NCBI RefSeq assembly: GCF_039535235.1
Contig: NZ_BAAAWU010000001.1
Location: 1,736,001-1,800,000, forward strand
Direction of reading: 5' to 3'
DNA length: 64,000 bases
Source of the DNA: Streptomyces roseoviridis
GTDB lineage: Bacteria > Actinomycetota > Actinomycetes > Streptomycetales > Streptomycetaceae
Shown: positions 40,022 to 51,379 of the stretch, piece after piece
How the letters are laid out: each line of letters begins with the position of its first letter
How positions within the stretch are numbered: the first letter of the stretch is position 1
Made by a program: the position numbers and the translations under genes
The notes under the pieces: model-generated
Told to the model about the DNA's origin: nothing
The model's database searches: none
The model's input: only the letters and a program-made list of their open reading frames with translations

Positions 40022-41364
40022 TGGTCCGCTCCCTCTTCCTCGTCGCTGTCGCTCTGTTCGCCGGACACCGGCTCGTAGACCAGGACGGCGCGGTTGTCCG
40101 GGCGCAGCCGGGCCGCGGCGACCTCGCGCACCTCGTCGGCGGTGACGTCGAGGACCCGGTTCACGGCTGTCAGGGCGAGCTGCGGGTCGCCGAAGAGCAC
40201 GGCGTACCGGCACAGTTCGTCGGCGCGGCCCGCGACCGTGCCGAGCCGGTCCAGCCACTCGCGCTCCAACTGGGCCTGGGCGCGCTCCATCTCCTCGGGC
40301 GTCGGGCCGTCGGCGGCGAAGCGGGCGAGCTCCTCGTCGACGGCGGCCTCGATCCGCGGCACCTCGACGCCGCCGGAGGTCTTGACGTCCAGCCAGCCCA
40401 GCGACGGCGCGCCGGCGAGGCGCAGCAGGCCGAAGCCGGCGGCGACGGCGGTGCGGTCGCGGCGGACCAGGCGGTTGTGGAGGCGGGAGGACTCGCCGCC
40501 GCCGAGGATGGTCAGGGCGAGGTCGGCCGCGTCGCACGCGCGCGTGCCGTCGTGCGGGAGCCGGTAGGCGGCCATCAGCGCGCGGGCCGGGACCTCCTCC
40601 TCGACGACCTCGCGCAGCTGTCCGCCGATGACGTCGGGCAGCGAGCCGTCGCGCGGCTCGGGCTTGCCGTCGTGGCCGGGGATGGAGCCGAAGTACTTCT
40701 CCACCCAGGCGAGGGTCTGCTCCGGGTCGATGTCGCCGACGACCGAGAGCACCGCGTTGTTCGGCGCGTAATAGGTGCGGAAGAAGTTCCGGGCGTCTTC
40801 CAGGGTGGCGGCGTCCAGGTCGGCCATCGAGCCGATCGGCGTGTGGTGGTACGGGTGGCCCTCGGGGTACGCGAGGGCGGTCAGCCGCTCGAAGGCGGTG
40901 CCGTAGGGCACGTTGTCGTAGCGCTGGCGGCGCTCGTTCTTGACGACGTCCCGCTGGTTCTCCATGGACTCGTCGTCGAGGGCGGCGAGCAGCGAGCCCA
41001 TGCGGTCCGCCTCCAGCCACAGCGCGAGCTCCAGCTGGTGGGCGGGCATGGTCTCGAAGTAGTTGGTGCGCTCGAAGCTCGTCGTGCCGTTGAGCGAGCC
41101 TCCGGCGCCCTGCACCAGCTCGAAGTGGCCGTTGCCGTGGACCTGCTTCGAGCCCTGGAACATCAGGTGCTCGAAGAGGTGGGCGAGGCCGGTGCGGCCC
41201 TTCACCTCGTGGCGCGAGCCGACGTCGTACCAGAGGCAGACCGCGGCGACCGGGGTCAGGTGGTCCTCGGAGAGCACCACGCGCAGGCCGTTGGACAGCC
41301 GGTGCTCGGTCGCTGTCAGGCCGCCGGAGCCGGTCTCGGCCGTGGCCGTGTGACCCATGGGCAT
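40018..41364 (-). CDS. M16 family zinc metallopeptidase, catalytic subunit
   Basis: A 448-residue M16 protease. The inverted zinc motif is intact in 'GLAHLFEHLMFQGSK' (HxxEH), with the downstream Glu in the 'DDESMENQRDVVKNERRQRYDNVPYG' helix, and the substrate-positioning 'YAPNNAVLSVVGDIDPEQ'. It degrades peptides, probably of moderate size, with the following M16 partner. ATG 41364 has AAGGGA six bases upstream; an upstream extension to 41499 is not needed. No signal peptide is seen. It diverges from parC, leaving 181 bp for two promoters. Confidence 0.94.
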   Translation of the reverse strand: MPMGHTATAETGSGGLTATEHRLSNGLRVVLSEDHLTPVAAVCLWYDVGSRHEVKGRTGLAHLFEHLMFQGSKQVHGNGHFELVQGAGGSLNGTTSFERTNYFETMPAHQLELALWLEADRMGSLLAALDDESMENQRDVVKNERRQRYDNVPYGTAFERLTALAYPEGHPYHHTPIGSMADLDAATLEDARNFFRTYYAPNNAVLSVVGDIDPEQTLAWVEKYFGSIPGHDGKPEPRDGSLPDVIGGQLREVVEEEVPARALMAAYRLPHDGTRACDAADLALTILGGGESSRLHNRLVRRDRTAVAAGFGLLRLAGAPSLGWLDVKTSGGVEVPRIEAAVDEELARFAADGPTPEEMERAQAQLEREWLDRLGTVAGRADELCRYAVLFGDPQLALTAVNRVLDVTADEVREVAAARLRPDNRAVLVYEPVSGEQSDSDEEEGADQ

Positions 41365-41545
41365 GTACGTCCCTTCGATCGCGATGTGGAAAAGTCCTGC
41401 CACTGTATGCAAGCGCGCCGACACCTGGCGAAGTTCCCGCCCGCCGGGGATGTCCCTCTTCCGGGTCGCGGTCGGCGTTGTCGGTGGCACGGTCCACAAT
41501 GGTCCGCGTCAGATCAACCTTGTTGGTGAAGGAGCCGCAGCCGCG

Positions 41546-44131
<2,586 letters not shown>

Positions 44132-44194
44132 CCTCGGCCCGGAGATCTGCCGGGTCCGCCCGGCGGATCCTGTGCCGAGCAGAGGAAGGCCGCG

Positions 44195-46000
44195 TTGACG
44201 GACGAAGCATTCAGCATCGACAAGCGCCCGCTGCGGGACCTGCTGCGGCAGGTCGAGGACGGCAGGGCGCAGCTGCCCGAGTTCCAGCGGGGCTGGGTGT
44301 GGCCGCATCCGAACATCACCGCGCTGCTCGCCTCCGTCTCCCAGGGTTTCCCGGTCGGCACGGTCATGACGCTGCAGTCCGGCGGTGACGTCCGCTTCAA
44401 GCACCGCCCCATCGAGGGCGCCACCCCTCCCCCGGGTACGGAGCCGGAGACGCTGGTCCTCGACGGGCAGCAGCGGCTCACCTCGCTCTTCCAGTCGATC
44501 CGGCTCGGACGGCCGGTGGAGACCCAGGACGTGCGCAAGCAGCGGGTGTCGGGCTGGTTCTACGCCGACATGCGCGCGGTCCTGGACGGACAGACCGACC
44601 GTGAGGACGCCATCCGGTTCCTGCCGAAGGACAGGATCGTGCGGAACTTCCGCGGCGAGGTGCTGGAGGACTACTCGACCCCTGAGAAGGAGTACGGGGC
44701 GGACCTCTTCCCGCTGCGGTACGTCATGAACCCCCGCGACTGGGAGTCGGGCTACCAGGACTTCTGGGACTTCGACAAGGAGAAGCTGCGCTTCTGGAGG
44801 GACTTCGACGAGGAGTTCGTCCGGCGCTTCGACCGCTATCAGATGCCCGTGATCTCCCTCGGCAAGAACACCGCCCGCCAGGCCGTCTGCCAGGTCTTCG
44901 AGAACGTCAACACGGGCGGCGTCTCCCTCACCGTCTTCGAGCTGCTCACGGCCACGTTCGCGGCGGACGAGTTCGACCTCAGGCGGCACTGGAAGGAAGA
45001 GGTGAAGGCCGCCTGGGAGGCACCGGAGTACCGGATCCTGAAGGACGTGTCGAACACCGACTTCCTCCAGTCGGTGACGCTGCTCGCGACCGCCGCGCGG
45101 CACGAGGAGGCGGTCGCGGACGGCGTACCGGAAGAGCGCCGTCCGCGCATCGGCTGCAAGCGCAAGGACATGCTGGAGCTCTCCCTCGACGAGTACGTGC
45201 GCTTCGCGCCGCTCGTCGTCCAGGGGTTCAAGGGCGCGGCCAAGTTCCTGCGCCAGCAGTACGTGTTCGACACCAGGTTCCTGCCGTACGGCACCCAGCT
45301 CATCCCGCTCGCCGCGATCCTGGCGCAGGCGGGACAGGACGCGCAGAGCGCCGGGGCGCAGTCCAAGCTCGCGCGCTGGTACTGGTGCGGGGTCTTCGGC
45401 GAGCTCTACGGAGGCTCGACGGAGACCCGGTTCAGCCACGACCTGCCGGACGTCGTCGGCTGGATCCGGGGCACCTCCGGCGAGCCGAGGACCGTGGAGG
45501 CGGCCCAGTTCGCCCCGGGCCGGCTGCTGACCCTGCGGACCCGTAACAGCGCCGCGTACAAGGGCATCTACGCACTGCTCCTCAAGGCCGGGGCCATGGA
45601 CTGGCGCACCGGGGAGAAGGCCGAGATCACCGGGTACTTCGACGAGTCGATCGACATCCACCACATCTTCCCCAAGGCGTGGTGCCACGCGGAGCGGCAG
45701 GACCCGGACCTGTACAACTCGATCGTCAACAAGACCCCGCTGACCGCCCGCACCAACCGGATCATCGGCGGCAACGCACCGTCCGACTACCTGGTGAAGC
45801 TCGCGAGGAGCGCGGAGACCACGGCGGAGCAGGTGCAGAGCCACATCCGGTCCCATCTCGCCGCTCCCGAGCACATGGCGACGGACGACTTCCCGGCGTT
45901 CTTCGCCGCCCGGAAGGCCGCGCTGCTGGCGCGGGTCGCCGCGGAGACGGGCAAGAGCATCGCCGACGACGCGGTGGAGCACGCGGACGCCGCCGGCTGA
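44195..46000 (+). CDS. DUF262-DUF1524 nuclease, GmrSD/SspE-like (single polypeptide)
   Basis: A 601-residue soluble protein. The N-terminal DUF262 (ParB/Srx-like) domain begins 'LRDLLRQVEDGRAQLPEFQRGWVW' and has the signature DGQQR at residues 90-94. A helical middle follows, then a C-terminal DUF1524 HNH-type domain with 'DIHHIFPKAW' (His489/His490) and 'NSIVNKTPLTARTNRIIGG' (Asn512). Family members are modification-dependent restriction or anti-phage nucleases (GmrSD, BrxU, SspE), using NTP hydrolysis by DUF262 and DNA cutting by HNH. TTG 44195 is chosen for GAGGAAGG five bases upstream. It stands alone between parC and a CobW gene, with no ssp, dnd or brx genes nearby. Confidence 0.9.
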   Translation: MTDEAFSIDKRPLRDLLRQVEDGRAQLPEFQRGWVWPHPNITALLASVSQGFPVGTVMTLQSGGDVRFKHRPIEGATPPPGTEPETLVLDGQQRLTSLFQSIRLGRPVETQDVRKQRVSGWFYADMRAVLDGQTDREDAIRFLPKDRIVRNFRGEVLEDYSTPEKEYGADLFPLRYVMNPRDWESGYQDFWDFDKEKLRFWRDFDEEFVRRFDRYQMPVISLGKNTARQAVCQVFENVNTGGVSLTVFELLTATFAADEFDLRRHWKEEVKAAWEAPEYRILKDVSNTDFLQSVTLLATAARHEEAVADGVPEERRPRIGCKRKDMLELSLDEYVRFAPLVVQGFKGAAKFLRQQYVFDTRFLPYGTQLIPLAAILAQAGQDAQSAGAQSKLARWYWCGVFGELYGGSTETRFSHDLPDVVGWIRGTSGEPRTVEAAQFAPGRLLTLRTRNSAAYKGIYALLLKAGAMDWRTGEKAEITGYFDESIDIHHIFPKAWCHAERQDPDLYNSIVNKTPLTARTNRIIGGNAPSDYLVKLARSAETTAEQVQSHIRSHLAAPEHMATDDFPAFFAARKAALLARVAAETGKSIADDAVEHADAAG

Positions 46001-46021
46001 GGCGACGGCCCTTCGGGGGCT

Positions 46022-47080
46022 TCAGGAGGCGTCGGGCTCCGGTTCGTCCTCGGTGCCGGGCACGTACCGGAGCACTCCCCACATGCTGTGCTCGTCGGGG
46101 GTGTCCTGCGGGCCGTTCTGTTCGCAGGCGGCGAGCTCCTTGCGGAGGGCGGCCGTGTCGGTGCCGGAGCCGATCAGGACGAGCTGGGTGAGGCGTTCCT
46201 CGCCGGCGGGCCAGGGCTCGGGGTAGAAGCGCAGGAAGCGGCCGACGGCGTGCACGCCGTAGCGGTTGGCGGGATCGGCGGTGCCGAAGTCGACGAAGCC
46301 CTTGATGCGGTAGAGGCCCTCGGGGCGCGAGTCGAGGAAGGCCATCAGGCGGCGCGGGTGGAGCGGGGTGGAGGTCGCCAGCGAGACGGTCTCGTAGGCC
46401 GCGTGCGGGTGGGCGTGGTCGTCCTCCCCGGAGCCGTACAGAACGTCCTCGATCGACATCTGGCCGGTGATCTCGTCCTCCGGGACGACGCGGTCGAAGA
46501 GCAGTTCCGGGTCGACGCGGCCCTGGACGGCCTCGACCACGGCCGCCCGTCCCGCGAGGCCCGTGACGGTCTCCCGTACGGTACGGAGCTGCTCCGGCGG
46601 CACCCGGTCGGTCTTGTTGACGACGACGAGGTCGGCGGCGGCGAGGTGGCGGTCGGTCTCCGGGTGGCGGGACCGGGTGGCCGCGAACTCGGCGGCGTCG
46701 ACCACCTCGATCAGCCCGCCGTACACGATCCGCTCGTTGTCGCTGGCCAGCACCATGCGGACGAGCTCCTGCGGCTCGGCGAGTCCGCTGGCCTCGATCA
46801 CGATCACGTCGAGGCGGAGCTCGGGGCGGGTCAGCACCTCCAGGTACTCGTCGAGTTCGCTGGCGTCCACGGCGCAGCACAGGCAGCCGTTGCCGAGGGA
46901 GACGGTGGATCCCACCTGCCCGGCGACGGTCATGGCGTCGATGCCGATGTCGCCGAAGTCGTTGACCATGACCCCGATCCGCGTCCCGCGCGCGCTGCGC
47001 AGCAGGTGGTTGAGCAGGGTCGTCTTCCCCGCCCCGAGAAACCCGGCCAGGACGACGACGGGGATCTGCTGGGTGGTCAC
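46022..47080 (-). CDS. CobW/COG0523 family GTP-dependent metallochaperone
   Basis: A 352-residue G3E GTPase. Walker A 'GFLGAGKTTLL' is near residue 13, followed by Mg2+-site 'VMVNDFGDIGIDA', the metal-binding 'NGCLCCAV' (CxCC), 'VIEASGLAEPQELV' and the base-recognition 'VVNKTDRV'. A His/Asp-rich loop (EDDHAHPHAAYE) precedes the CobW_C domain. Members deliver zinc or cobalt to client enzymes. The start is GTG 47080. It converges with the DUF262 nuclease gene (21 bp apart) and diverges from the CitA-type kinase. I see no Zur-box-like palindrome upstream, only octamer repeats (47134-47205). Confidence 0.92.
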   Translation of the reverse strand: MTTQQIPVVVLAGFLGAGKTTLLNHLLRSARGTRIGVMVNDFGDIGIDAMTVAGQVGSTVSLGNGCLCCAVDASELDEYLEVLTRPELRLDVIVIEASGLAEPQELVRMVLASDNERIVYGGLIEVVDAAEFAATRSRHPETDRHLAAADLVVVNKTDRVPPEQLRTVRETVTGLAGRAAVVEAVQGRVDPELLFDRVVPEDEITGQMSIEDVLYGSGEDDHAHPHAAYETVSLATSTPLHPRRLMAFLDSRPEGLYRIKGFVDFGTADPANRYGVHAVGRFLRFYPEPWPAGEERLTQLVLIGSGTDTAALRKELAACEQNGPQDTPDEHSMWGVLRYVPGTEDEPEPDAS

Positions 47081-47133
47081 GGGTCAAGCCTCCGGGCCGT
47101 CGGTGGGTCGATACGTCGGTTCGTCGCTGAGCG

Positions 47134-47205
47134 GCTGTGCCGCTGTGCCGCTGTGCCGCTGTGTGCGGGTCTCGCTGTGTCGCTGTGTCGATGTGTGCGG
47201 GTGTC
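47134..47205. repeat. Nine in-register octamers upstream of the CobW gene
   Basis: Positions 47134-47205 divide into nine 8-mers: GCTGTGCC three times, GCTGTGTG, CGGGTCTC, GCTGTGTC twice, GATGTGTG and CGGGTGTC. The last four echo the earlier block, so there is a higher-order 32- to 40-bp repeat. It lies between 54 and 125 bp upstream of the CobW start on the minus strand. Confidence 0.88.
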
Positions 47206-47279
47206 GCCGCCACGGGCGGTGGCCGCGCCGGCGAAGATCCAGGATAGGCAGACCGCGCCCGTGGTCAGGGCGGCGACAT

Positions 47280-47309
47280 TTCCGGTCGGTGCCCTCCTCC
47301 CCGTACCGT
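47280..47309 (+). promoter_or_regulatory. Candidate promoter for the CitA-type kinase (leaderless)
   Basis: TTCCGG (47280-47285), an 18-bp spacer and TACCGT (47304-47309) stand seven bases before the ATG. No Shine-Dalgarno is visible. Confidence 0.4.
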
Positions 47310-47316
47310 TTTCGCC

Positions 47317-48984
47317 ATGAGTCCCGCACCCCCCTCCCCCGCGCGGCCGCCCGTCCGCCGGCGCGGGTTCGGGTGGCCCCAGCGGGTGTTCTCGCAGGTC
47401 CTGCTGATGCAGCTGGCCGTCGCGACCGGTGTGACGGTGCTCGCCACGGGCCTGTTCCTCGCCCCGCTCAGCGCCCAGCTCGACGACCAGGCCATGCGCC
47501 GTGCCCTGGCCATCGCGCAGACCACCGCCTCACCGCGGGTGGCCGGCGACCTGCTGTCCACCCATCCGTCGGCCACCGGGCCGGTGCAGGCGGAGGCGGA
47601 GCGGATCCGGCGTACGACGGGCGCCGAGTACGTGGTGGTCATGGACACGCACGGGGTGCGCTGGTCGCACACCGACCCGGCCCGCATCGGCGGACGCGTC
47701 TCCACCGACCCGAGCGACGTGCTCGCGGGCCGCGAGGTGATGGAGATCGACAGCGGCACCCTGGGCCGCTCCGCCCGGGGCAAGGCCCCGCTGCGGGACA
47801 GGAACGGGGAGATCGTCGGCGCGGTGTCCGTGGGCATCGAGTACGACAGCGTCCGCGACCGGCTCGTCGCCGCGATCCCCGGGCTCCTCCGCTACGCCGG
47901 CGGCGCCCTCGCCGCGGGCGCGCTCGCCGCGTATCTGATCTCCCGCCGTCTGCAGCGGCAGACCCACGACCTGGCCTTCTCCGACATCTCGGCGCTGCTC
48001 GCCGAGCGCGAGGCGATGCTGCACGGCATCCGCGAGGGCGTGGTGGCCCTCGACCGCGCCGGAAGGATCCGGCTCATGAACGACGAGGCGCAGCGGCTGC
48101 TCCAACTGGGCCCCGAGGCCACCGGACGCCCGCTCGACGAGGTCCTCGGCGCGGGCCGCACCGCCGACGTGCTCGCCGGCCGGGCAACCGGCGAGGACCT
48201 GGTGACCGTGCGGGGCAGCCGGGTGCTCATCGCCAACCGGATGCCGACGGACGACGGCGGCGCCGTCGCCACCCTGCGCGACCGCACCGAACTGGAGCGG
48301 CTCGGCCGGGAGCTCGATTCCACGCGCGGCCTCATCGACGCCCTGCGCGCGCAGGACCACGAGCACGCGAACCGGCTGCACACCCTTCTCGGCCTGCTGG
48401 AACTGGAGATGTACGAGGACGCGGCCGCCTTCGTCACCGAGGTGGTCGGCGTGCACCGCGCCACCGCCGAGCAGGTCACCGAGAAGGTCCACGACCCGTT
48501 GGTCGCCGCGCTCCTGGTCGGCAAGGCCACCGTCGCCGCCGAGCGGGGCGTCTCGCTGCGCATCGCGCCCGGCTCGCTGCTCCCCGACCGGCTCGTCGAT
48601 CCGCGCGAGCTGGTCACGGTGGTCGGCAACCTGGTCGACAACGCCCTGGACGCCGCCTCCGGCACCCTCCACGCGCGCGTGGAGGTGGATCTGCGGGCCG
48701 AGGGCCGCACGGTCGTGCTGCGCGTCACGGACAGCGGTCCGGGCGTGCCGGAGGAGCGCCGTGAGCTGATCTTCACCGAGGGCTGGAGCACCAAGGAGCC
48801 GCCCGCGCACGGCAAGCGCGGCCTGGGACTCCCTCTGGTGCGCCGGCTCGCGGAACGCCGGGGCGGCAGCGCCCGGGTGGGGACGGGCGCGGACGGCGGG
48901 GCGGAGTTCACCGTGGTCCTGCCGGAGGCACTGAGTGCGGCGGACGACGATCTCGCCCCGGTGGACGCGGAGGAGGCACGGTGA
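47317..48984 (+). CDS. CitA/DcuS-type sensor histidine kinase
   Basis: A 555-residue kinase. TM1 is about 27-50; the extracytoplasmic PASp/Cache domain (about 55-185) includes 'TGAEYVVVMDTHGVRWSHTDPARIG' and 'GAVSVGIEYDSVRD'. TM2 is about 188-210, then a cytoplasmic PAS (about 220-330) and a SpoOB-like dimerisation helix with His348 in 'DHEHANRLHTLLGLLE'. HATPase_c has 'NLVDNALDAAS' and 'GKRGLGLPLVRR'. Such kinases sense extracellular di-/tricarboxylates such as citrate. The response regulator overlaps its stop by 4 bp. The adjacent SSS symporter may be the controlled transporter, though this is inference. Confidence 0.93.
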   Translation: MSPAPPSPARPPVRRRGFGWPQRVFSQVLLMQLAVATGVTVLATGLFLAPLSAQLDDQAMRRALAIAQTTASPRVAGDLLSTHPSATGPVQAEAERIRRTTGAEYVVVMDTHGVRWSHTDPARIGGRVSTDPSDVLAGREVMEIDSGTLGRSARGKAPLRDRNGEIVGAVSVGIEYDSVRDRLVAAIPGLLRYAGGALAAGALAAYLISRRLQRQTHDLAFSDISALLAEREAMLHGIREGVVALDRAGRIRLMNDEAQRLLQLGPEATGRPLDEVLGAGRTADVLAGRATGEDLVTVRGSRVLIANRMPTDDGGAVATLRDRTELERLGRELDSTRGLIDALRAQDHEHANRLHTLLGLLELEMYEDAAAFVTEVVGVHRATAEQVTEKVHDPLVAALLVGKATVAAERGVSLRIAPGSLLPDRLVDPRELVTVVGNLVDNALDAASGTLHARVEVDLRAEGRTVVLRVTDSGPGVPEERRELIFTEGWSTKEPPAHGKRGLGLPLVRRLAERRGGSARVGTGADGGAEFTVVLPEALSAADDDLAPVDAEEAR

Positions 48985-49673
48985 TCGGCGTCCTCGTGGT
49001 CGACGACGACGTCCGGGTCGCGCGGGTCAACGCCGCCTACGTGGCCAAGGTGCCGGAGTTCCGGGTGGTCGGGGTCGCCCACTCGGCTGCCGAGGCCCTG
49101 GCCCGGCTCGCGGAGGCGGCGCCGCCGGTGGACCTGGTGCTGCTCGACCACTACCTGCCGGACGGCAACGGCCTCGCGGTCGTCCGGGAACTGCGCGCCC
49201 TCGGCCGGCCCTGCGACGTGATCATGGTGACCGCGGCCCGCGACGTCGCGACCGTGCAGGCCGCGATGCGGCACGGGGCGTTGCAGTACCTGGTGAAGCC
49301 GTTCGGCTTCGCCGGGTTGCGCGCCAAGCTGGAGGCGTACGCGGCGCTGCGGCGCACCCTCGACGAGGGCGGCGAGGCGGAGCAGGCCGAGGTGGACCGG
49401 ATCTTCGGCGCGTTGTCGGCCGGCTCGGCGGAGCCGGACCTGCCGAAGGGACACTCGCCCACGACGGCGGAGCTGGTGCGCCAGGTGCTGCTCGGGGCGG
49501 ACGGGCCGCTGTCGGCACAGGAGATCGCCGAGCGGGCGGGGGTCAGCCGGCAGACCGCCCAGCGCTATCTCAAGCTGCTGGAGCGGGCCGGCCGGGTGCG
49601 GCTGTCGCTCAAGTACGGCGAGACGGGCCGCCCCGAGCACCGGTACGCCTGGGTGAGCTCGCCCGCGGGCTGA
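48981..49673 (+). CDS. CitB/DpiA-type response regulator
   Basis: A 230-residue regulator. The receiver has acidic DDD (8-10), Asp56 in 'DLVLLDHYLPDGNG' and Lys in 'QYLVKPFGFAGLRAKLEAY'. A C-terminal winged/helix-turn-helix domain ('LSAQEIAERAGVSRQTAQRYLKLLERAGRVRLSLKYGETGRPEHRY') matches the CitB family. GTG 48981 overlaps the kinase stop (GTGA), so the two-component pair is translationally coupled. Confidence 0.93.
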   Translation: MIGVLVVDDDVRVARVNAAYVAKVPEFRVVGVAHSAAEALARLAEAAPPVDLVLLDHYLPDGNGLAVVRELRALGRPCDVIMVTAARDVATVQAAMRHGALQYLVKPFGFAGLRAKLEAYAALRRTLDEGGEAEQAEVDRIFGALSAGSAEPDLPKGHSPTTAELVRQVLLGADGPLSAQEIAERAGVSRQTAQRYLKLLERAGRVRLSLKYGETGRPEHRYAWVSSPAG

Positions 49674-49786
49674 CCCGGCGGCGGATCCTCCCGCGCCGCC
49701 CCGTCCTCGGCCTCCCGCTCGACCTCACCGCCCTCGCCGAACTCACCGCCCTCTGCTCGTCCCCGACGCCCTCCCGCACGCTCCCG

Positions 49787-51379
49787 TCACACCGCGCCCG
49801 CCCCCGTCAGCGCCCGTACCTCGGTCTCGGCGTGCCGGGCCTCGTCGGGCGGCTCGGGCGAGGTGACGGTGCCGAGCCAGCCCGCGAGGAAGCCGAGCGG
49901 GATGGACACCAGACCCGGGTTCTGCAGCGGGAAGAGCTGGAAGTCGACGCCGGGGAAGAGGGCGTCGGGGCTGCCGGAGACGACCGGCGAGACCACCACC
50001 AGCAGAACGGCGGGGACGAGTCCTCCGTAGACCGACCAGACCGCTCCGCGCGTGGTGAATCGGCGCCAGAACAGCGAGTAGAGCAGCACGGGAAGGTTCG
50101 CGGAGGCGGCGACCGCGAACGCGAGGCCGACGAGGAAGGCCACGTTGAGGTCCCGCGCCAGCAGGCCCAGGCCGATGGCGGCCACGCCGATCCCCGCGGC
50201 GGCGAGCCGGGCGACGGTCACCTCGCTGTACCGCTTGCCGTGGCCGCGGCGCAGGGAGGCGTACAGGTCGTGGGCGACGGAGGCGGAGGAGGCGAGCGTG
50301 ATGCCGGCGACGACGGCCAGGATGGTGGCGAAGGCGACGGCGGCGACGACGGCGAAGAGGACCGTGCCGCCGGTGGAGCCCGCTCCGCCGCCGAGGTCGA
50401 GGGCGAGCAACGGCACGGCGGTGTTGCCGGCGCTGTTGGAGGCGCGGACGGCGTCGGGACCGACCAGGGCAGCCGCGCCGAAGCCGAGCACGATCGTCAT
50501 CAGATAGAAGCCGCCGATGAGCCCGATGGCCCAGACGACGGACCGCCGGGCCGCGCGGGCGGTGGGCACGGTGTAGAAGCGGGACAGGATGTGCGGGAGT
50601 CCGGCCGTGCCGAGGACGAGGGCGATGCCGAGGCTGATGAAGTCGGCGCGGGCGGTCCAGTCGCCGCCGTAGCGCAGGCCGGGGGCGAGGAAGTCCCGGC
50701 CGTGGCCGCTGCGTTCCGCCGCGGTGGTGAGCAGCTGGTCGAAGTCCCCATGGAAGCGGGCCAGCACGAGCAGGGTGAGGGTGATCGTGCCGGCCATGAG
50801 GAGCACGGCCTTGACGATCTGGATCCAGGTGGTGGCCCGCATGCCGCCGAGCGACACGTAGACGACCATCAGCGCGCCGACGCCGATCACCGTCCAGGAG
50901 CGGGCGGCTTCGCTGGTGCCGCCGAGCAGCAGGGCGACGAGGCTGCCGGCGCCGACCATCTGGGCGACCAGGTACAGCACGGACACGGTGACGGAGGACG
51001 TTCCGGCGGCGATCCGGACCGGACGCTCGGCCATCCGGGAGGCGACGACGTCGGCGAGGGTGAAACGGCCGCAGTTGCGGACGAGTTCGGCGACGAGCAG
51101 GAGCACGACCAGCCAGGCGACGAGGAATCCGACGGAGTAGAGCATGCCGTCGTAGCCGAAGAGGGCGATGAGGCCGGAGATGCCGAGGAAGGAGGCGGCG
51201 GACATGTAGTCGCCCGCGATGGCGAAGCCGTTCTCCATCGGTGAGAACAGCCGGCCTCCGGCGTAGAACTCCTCGGCGGAGCCGTGCCGGTTGCGGCTGA
51301 CCCAGGTGGTGATCCCCAGGGTGACCGCGATGAACGCGCTGAACAGCAGCAGCGCGAGGGTCTGGTGGTCTCCGGTCAC
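49787..51379 (-). CDS. Sodium:solute symporter, cation/acetate symporter (ActP-like)
   Basis: A 530-residue SSS-family transporter with about 13 hydrophobic helices. It shows 'VSRNRHGSAEEFYAGGRLFSPMENGFAIAGDYMSAASFLGISG' (SSS/ActP signature), 'GLPHILSRFYTVPTARAARRSVVWAIGLIGGFYLM' and 'ALVGPDAVRASNSAGNTAVPLLAL'. It should import acetate or another monocarboxylate with Na+. The start is GTG 51379, overlapping the DUF485 stop by 4 bp. The DUF485-ActP pair is widespread. It is convergent with the CitA/B system. Confidence 0.93.
   Translation of the reverse strand: MTGDHQTLALLLFSAFIAVTLGITTWVSRNRHGSAEEFYAGGRLFSPMENGFAIAGDYMSAASFLGISGLIALFGYDGMLYSVGFLVAWLVVLLLVAELVRNCGRFTLADVVASRMAERPVRIAAGTSSVTVSVLYLVAQMVGAGSLVALLLGGTSEAARSWTVIGVGALMVVYVSLGGMRATTWIQIVKAVLLMAGTITLTLLVLARFHGDFDQLLTTAAERSGHGRDFLAPGLRYGGDWTARADFISLGIALVLGTAGLPHILSRFYTVPTARAARRSVVWAIGLIGGFYLMTIVLGFGAAALVGPDAVRASNSAGNTAVPLLALDLGGGAGSTGGTVLFAVVAAVAFATILAVVAGITLASSASVAHDLYASLRRGHGKRYSEVTVARLAAAGIGVAAIGLGLLARDLNVAFLVGLAFAVAASANLPVLLYSLFWRRFTTRGAVWSVYGGLVPAVLLVVVSPVVSGSPDALFPGVDFQLFPLQNPGLVSIPLGFLAGWLGTVTSPEPPDEARHAETEVRALTGAGAV

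Noticed and set aside
47081..47316. A Zur box upstream of the CobW gene
   Set aside because: No AT-rich TGAAAATGATTTTCA-like palindrome is present; only octamer repeats are.
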